A DNA stretch of 64,000 nucleotides from Juglans regia (lineage: Eukaryota; Streptophyta; Magnoliopsida; Fagales; Juglandaceae): positions 7,839,889 to 7,903,888 of the forward strand of contig NC_049916.1 of the NCBI RefSeq assembly GCF_001411555.2, given 5' to 3'. Below, in pieces: positions 59,485-64,000 of the stretch; position 1 is the stretch's first letter; every line of letters starts with the position of its first letter. The translations under genes and the position numbers were made by a program. The notes below the pieces were generated by a model. It did no database searches, was not told where the DNA came from, and saw only the letters and a list, made by a program, of their open reading frames with translations.

Positions 59485-60546
59485 TGCTGCTCATTTTTCA
59501 GATTCTATAAAAATCTCATGTATACCCTTTCTTTTCCAATTTATTGTGGGGGGCAGTTCTTTCATTTTGTGAGTTTCTCTTTTTTCATCCTAAGAAACGA
59601 ATACACAAAACTTAGAAATATGTTGAGGAAAGGAAAATTTTGAGAATGTATCAAAAATCTTTTCGAAAAGCCTTCTGGTGTGTTTTTTCACTAGATTTTG
59701 TAAAAATAGATAGAAATATTTGGCTAAAAGTTTTGGAAAATAAATAAATTTGAAAAGTTGTTTGAATAAAATAGTTTTGAGAGTAATAATTTTTTTTTTT
59801 TTTTTTTTGTAATACTCATTTTTCTGTGTTTTTTACTTTTCAATAAAACCTCCACAAATAATTTGATTTACTTTTTCAGAAGATAAATTAAGATTGAAAG
59901 AAGCCTATATTTTGATTTTTTTTTTTTTTTTAATTTTGAAATATTTTCATTGGAAGTGCCAAAACATTAGCAATAAAATACTTGACAATTGGAGAGTGTT
60001 AAACTTGATGATGGTTCTCTTTCTAGGTACATAAAAAGTGCCAAACACCCCATATGGGAAGTTCAAAATTTAAAGAAGAGTTACCCTTCCCTTTTTTCAA
60101 ACAAGCATGGCTTCATGTTTTCACCTGTTTAAGGGATGAGACTGAGAGACCACCCCTATCCCTATGATCAACATGACCCAAGTAGCCTTTCTGATGAACC
60201 CCATCAGTACCAATAATAAAAAAAAAAGGGTTCCTCAAAAAGCAGAACAATGGGGGATACAAAATAGTAAGGGAGAGGCCCTACACCAACTATATAATCT
60301 TAGACATACAATTATTTCCACAATGTGACAATACATGAACTGTTACAATCCGTGATAAATGTCATGGTATCAGTAGCACCGATCAGACATTCAAAATAAC
60401 GAAGGAAAGGCCCTACACCAGCTATATATAGCAACTTGGTTAAGTTTCCAGATTAAACATAGTCATGTCCACAAGTTCTTGGAAGGAGAATGGAATCCAT
60501 CTGCCTCATACAACATAAATCTGCAATAATACCTTCCTAATTGGCC
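58476..60546. other. Intergenic DNA downstream of the JAZ gene
   Basis: Contains a (TA)n run (59455-59484), poly(T) runs (59787-59808, 59918-59931) and no recognised gene. The 3' UTR of the JAZ-like gene should occupy the last few hundred bases; the phrase AGGCCCTACACCA(A/G)CTATATA occurs twice there (60277, 60410). Confidence 0.5.
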
Positions 60547-61765
60547 TCATACATGATCATGGTTACTCTCCTTGCTTTCTGAGAGAGAACCAGTGCCTGC
60601 AGCAGTACTGGCGAAGTTCGCACCATCAAATTCTTGGGCTGTGCACTCGGTAGAATTCTTGCCAAGGTTGTATGGTGCTGCATTCATTGCCCTGCATGCA
60701 TGAAGAAAGGCCTCAAATCGAAAACAGCTTTACAGCTTTCTAATACCCGTGATATTACTTGATACGAAGCAGCTTTCTAATTCAGGACGCAAATCCAATT
60801 GAACGAATAAATTTTAAAATAATGTAACAAGATGGCCCCTTGGACGTGCAAATAGGTAGACAGAAAGCTCAATCATATGTGCTAACTTTCATTAAGAAGG
60901 TCCTAAATTACTCTCCAAAGGTTCTCACGAGTTATGAGAAGAGAGAGAACTTGAATCCTAACTGACCTTTCCTTCCGCTTCTCCAAAAATCGAGCCAACG
61001 ATGCTTTACGTGCCTGTGGAACAGCTGCATGGAGAATAGAATATCATTCCTATGAAGTGGTGCAAGATTCTAAATCTAATAGGTATCATTAATCTTCATG
61101 ATGGGACACGGATATTGACAGCTTCATGATTGAGATAATGATACATGCTGAAAATTAAAGCCTCTTTCTCTCTCTCACAGCCAAGAAGGCTTGAGAATCA
61201 TTCACAGTTTTTAGATGTGAAATTGTTCATGTCAATTACAATATGTTCATGAATAACGGCGATAAACTTCAGTATGCTCAACAAAAGGTTGCAACATAAC
61301 AAGGTTCAGAGTTTTGTTGGCAAGTATGTCAATTCTTACCAGATGGAAACATAGAGGTTACAGTAACAGATCCCACAACATTAGCTTTCCGAGGCTCCAC
61401 TTTGCTAACAGGAGTTATTGAAACTCCAGCGGTTTTAGCTTCCATCAATTCATCATTGCTAGTGGACCCACTTAGTGACTGGGCACCAGTATGCGAAGAA
61501 ACAGATAAAGGGCTTGAAAGACCTGAGCAAGGCTGTGTGTTTTTGGGCTGGTTCAAAGGAACACCATCACCAACTGCCAATTTTGAGCTGGGTGCCTGAA
61601 CTTGAGCTTTTGGATGGGCCGTATTAAAAGTTATAGAAGACCCATTCCCAGCCAGAAACATCATAGCCTGAGCCTGGAAAAGATGTCTCAATTTAAGCTC
61701 ATCTATTACCGAACAGGAAGTTGATAAACAGCACTGTTTATGTTCTGAGTGTGCGTGTAGTCCTC

Positions 61766-61817
<52 letters not shown>

Positions 61818-63542
61818 GTTTACCTTTTCAGGGGTTATGTCATCATAGACATGCACGGCACCTGCATAAAAGATGGTCAATTGAGCAGGAGACCCAGAAG
61901 ACTTGACACCGTTCCTACAAGAGATGTTTTATGTAAGACATTCAATCCCACAAAATAATTAAGTTGTGTGAGAAAATAGTTCAGTGATTTAAGGAAAAGT
62001 TTAAAAAAAAATAAAATAAACTACCCTGGCTCAGTTGTCCCAGCAATGGAAGCAACAGTGGGAATACTTGAATGTGGAGCTGTAACCGGAATTCCTCCCA
62101 GTAATGGTTGCTTCACAGTAGTGCCAACCAAATTCTGACCAGAAGCAAAATGATTCTTGAAGAAAGGGTTTCCGACCGGAATTGAAATTGCTTGGTTTGC
62201 AACAGAAAACATCTTCACATCATGAGGACGGTGCACCAAATGCACATCATGTTGCACAGGATAATAAGTCAGGGAAAAATGAGTGCCACCTTGCCTATCG
62301 TGATTGAGGAACTTCTATATGATAAAATAAAATAAATATAAAAAAACAATGTGGGGAAGGGTAGTAAAATATTAGTTGAGACTTGAAGAAAACGATATGA
62401 TGTTGATAACCAACCAATGAGGTGCTTTAACAGGACTCGAAAGATTCTTTTTTTTCCTCTTCTTTTTCAATGATATTTTATGCCATAAGAATGACTCTGT
62501 TCAAATGCTGCGTTAAAAAAAATTGAATTTTTCTGAAATCTTATTTATGCAAAAATAAAGTACAATGATTTCTGTTCTGTCTCAAACAATCCCTAAAAAA
62601 TTCACAAGAATATATTAAATAAAAAATGAATAATACCAAACCTGAATTTCACCCACAGACCGCTTTTTACTGTTATCAAAAGCATCTGTAGTAGTGGAGA
62701 TATTCGTAAATCCAGATGACATGAGAGCATCAGTCTTGAAAGACATCAAATGAGAAAGGGCAGAGGCCTTGTTTGAGAATTGCCATTGTAAACCTTCACA
62801 TTCGGTAAATCCCACAGACCCTCAGAAAATTATCAACAATTTTCAGCTAGATACACTACAGTCTATATACGTTCCACTTTATAACAATACAGACATGAGA
62901 AGAGAGCAAAAGGGGAAAAAATAAAAAAGAATAAATAAATTAAATAACTTCGAAGAGAGTGATTTCCTTTTCTTTTCACATTTTGGGCTGATTGCAGAGA
63001 TAATCTGGAACACTAGAGTCACAAACAAAAACGTTATACGGGTATTCTTTCTGGGTATATATCCACAAACAGCTTAAAAAGTAAAATTAACAAGATTCAT
63101 TAGGATTCACAAAATTACTAGTACTAGGTGGATAATTTGAGAAACTTTTTCACATGTTGTCCCCCCAAATAATTCCAAACTCGAAATATTAAACTTTTGT
63201 GGAACCCAATTAAATGAAAAAATATTCTGGTCTAACCTGCAATATTCAGAGAAAGAATTTTGAATCAAGAACAAAAAGGGCACTTCTTCATCTGAAAATG
63301 GGTCGGCCTAGAAAAACATTTAATTTTCATTCAGATGTTAAATTTTTAATAGTCATGCATATAAATTTACCAGCTAGAATGAATTATATAGACATGCAGA
63401 AGTCATGAAAACTATTCAAGATTCCATTGACATAAGCATATAATAAGAACATACCCGGGTCTTTGCACCTATCATTGTGAATCTCCTCCTTCACCACTGC
63501 CAAGGATTCTTTCGAGCTCAAACCCAAGAAATCTCTCTCCAT
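60547..63542 (-). CDS. TIFY6B: TIFY6B/JAZ3-like jasmonate ZIM-domain repressor (seven exons)
   Basis: Minus-strand exons 63542-63455, 62820-62642, 62314-62025, 61914-61824, 61673-61340, 61024-60967 and 60691-60547. Every intron is GT-AG and the 1185 nt close in phase to 394 aa. MERDFLGLSSKE at the start is typical of the TIFY6 group. The TIFY/ZIM motif (TIFYAG, residues 199-204, to about 216) mediates dimerisation and NINJA binding. The Jas motif (331-355, SLARFLEKRKERAMNAAPY) binds COI1 with jasmonoyl-isoleucine and MYC factors. JAZ proteins repress MYC2-type factors in the nucleus until hormone-triggered SCF-COI1 degradation. The last intron splits the Jas motif after KE/R, as in other JAZ genes. 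Intron 4 holds a GT/GA/G-run microsatellite right beside the splice donor of exon 4. JAZ3 versus JAZ4 orthology is not decided. Confidence 0.95.
61766..61818. repeat. (GT)n(GA)n(G)n compound microsatellite in a JAZ intron
   Basis: GT repeats, then about 13 GA units, then a run of 12 G, ending 5 bp from the GT donor of exon 4 (plus-strand TTTACC at 61819-61824). On the pre-mRNA it is a C-run followed by CU repeats directly after the splice donor. Confidence 0.9.
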
Positions 63543-63873
63543 ATCGGACCACAAAAACCAGAAAAAAAAAAAAAATTCTGAAAAGGAAAAACCCACCTGA
63601 AAAAAGCTAATATGTACTTTACTCACCCACCAAATCCCTCCTTGCTCACATGAACTCGGAGAGAAAGATGAGAGGCAAAGCCAGAAATAGCTTCAAACCA
63701 CAACAAAAGACAGAGAAGGAGAGAGAGAGAGAGAGTGAAAGATATATTAATTCGGGTGTGCTGTGGTGGAGTAGTTTTTATGAAATCTTCACCGCTCCTT
63801 TACGCACTCCTATCAGCAGGTGGTTGAGTTACCTATATATCCGGTTGGATGACCGGTTGGTCCGGTTTTGTAC

Positions 63874-63879
63874 CACGTG
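63874..63879. promoter_or_regulatory. G-box CACGTG
   Basis: Palindromic CACGTG about 330 bp upstream of the JAZ start codon, in ACCACGTGCG context. MYC2-type factors bind this in JAZ promoters, giving jasmonate-induced feedback; that role is inferred here. Confidence 0.6.
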
Positions 63880-63973
63880 CGTGAAACTTTAATTCACACA
63901 TTGGCCGAGGCCCCACTTGTCAATGGTAGTACCAAAGTTCTGTACTGCAAGCAACTCTGACAAGTGTGCCAAG

Positions 63974-63979
63974 CACGTG
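63974..63979. promoter_or_regulatory. Second G-box CACGTG
   Basis: CACGTG followed by ACG (AGCACGTGACG), 100 bp upstream of the first and about 430 bp from the start codon. Paired G-boxes fit a MYC2-responsive promoter. Confidence 0.6.
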
Positions 63980-64000
63980 ACGAGTTCGTCGCGTGAATCA

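Larger units (their letters stand above)
63543..64000 (-). promoter_or_regulatory. 5' UTR and promoter of the JAZ-like gene
   Basis: A (GA)n tract at 63718-63734 lies in the probable 5' UTR (CT on the coding strand). The window ends inside this region. G-boxes are listed separately. Confidence 0.55.

Noticed and set aside
1..64000. A new multi-gene biological system or gene cluster
   Set aside because: The four host genes belong to unrelated pathways and the rest is decayed mobile DNA; nothing co-oriented or co-conserved suggests a system.

Overview
The window looks like nuclear DNA of a woody eudicot. Four genes or gene remnants have plant exon-intron structure, the intergenic DNA is very AT-rich, and plant transposon families are dense. 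The MITE families (TTA target sites, ends like GGCTGCGTTTGG and GGGCTCGTTTGG, interiors rich in GATGAGATGAG) remind me of Fagales such as walnut, pecan or oak. That species hint is recall, not proof.

Host genes: (1) 3819-10486 (+), an LC8-type dynein light chain of 128 aa in two exons split by a 6.3 kb repeat-filled intron. (2) 13794-15476 (+), an F-box/LRR protein with a C-terminal Cys-rich region, SKIP28/SKIP14-like, 339 aa in two exons. (3) 16064-21630 (-), a GPI-anchored glucan endo-1,3-beta-glucosidase (GH17 plus X8), 498 aa in four exons, convergent with gene 2. (4) 60547-63542 (-), a TIFY6B/JAZ3-like jasmonate repressor, 394 aa in seven exons, with two G-boxes upstream. I assembled each by hand; splice sites are GT-AG and reading phase closes exactly. 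A frameshifted glycine-rich gene remnant lies at 38657-39082.

Region 22-60 kb is mostly mobile DNA. It holds a complete but decayed hAT element (24188-28800) with terminal repeats and an 8-bp target duplication, into which a LINE-derived element (24901-25790) has inserted; fold-back elements and Tourist-like MITEs with TTA duplications; a 158-bp GC-rich minisatellite (35.9-36.7 kb); a complete but decayed Ty1-copia element (39743-46983) with LTRs, primer site, polypurine tract and perfect CTTAT duplication; a pararetrovirus RNase H fragment between TA microsatellites (47.3-47.7 kb); a PIF/Harbinger element remnant with transposase and Myb/NAM-type second gene (49.6-51.9 kb); a 54-bp minisatellite in frame (55 kb); and a 2.7 kb probable solo LTR with GTCGA duplication (55766-58470).

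The host genes do not form a pathway: cytoskeletal adaptor, ubiquitin ligase adaptor, cell-wall/plasmodesmal enzyme and hormone repressor are simply neighbours. I found no convincing new biological system. The most informative signals are the nested insertions, the viral fragment and its TA context, the Jas-intron layout of the JAZ gene, and the unexplained minisatellites.
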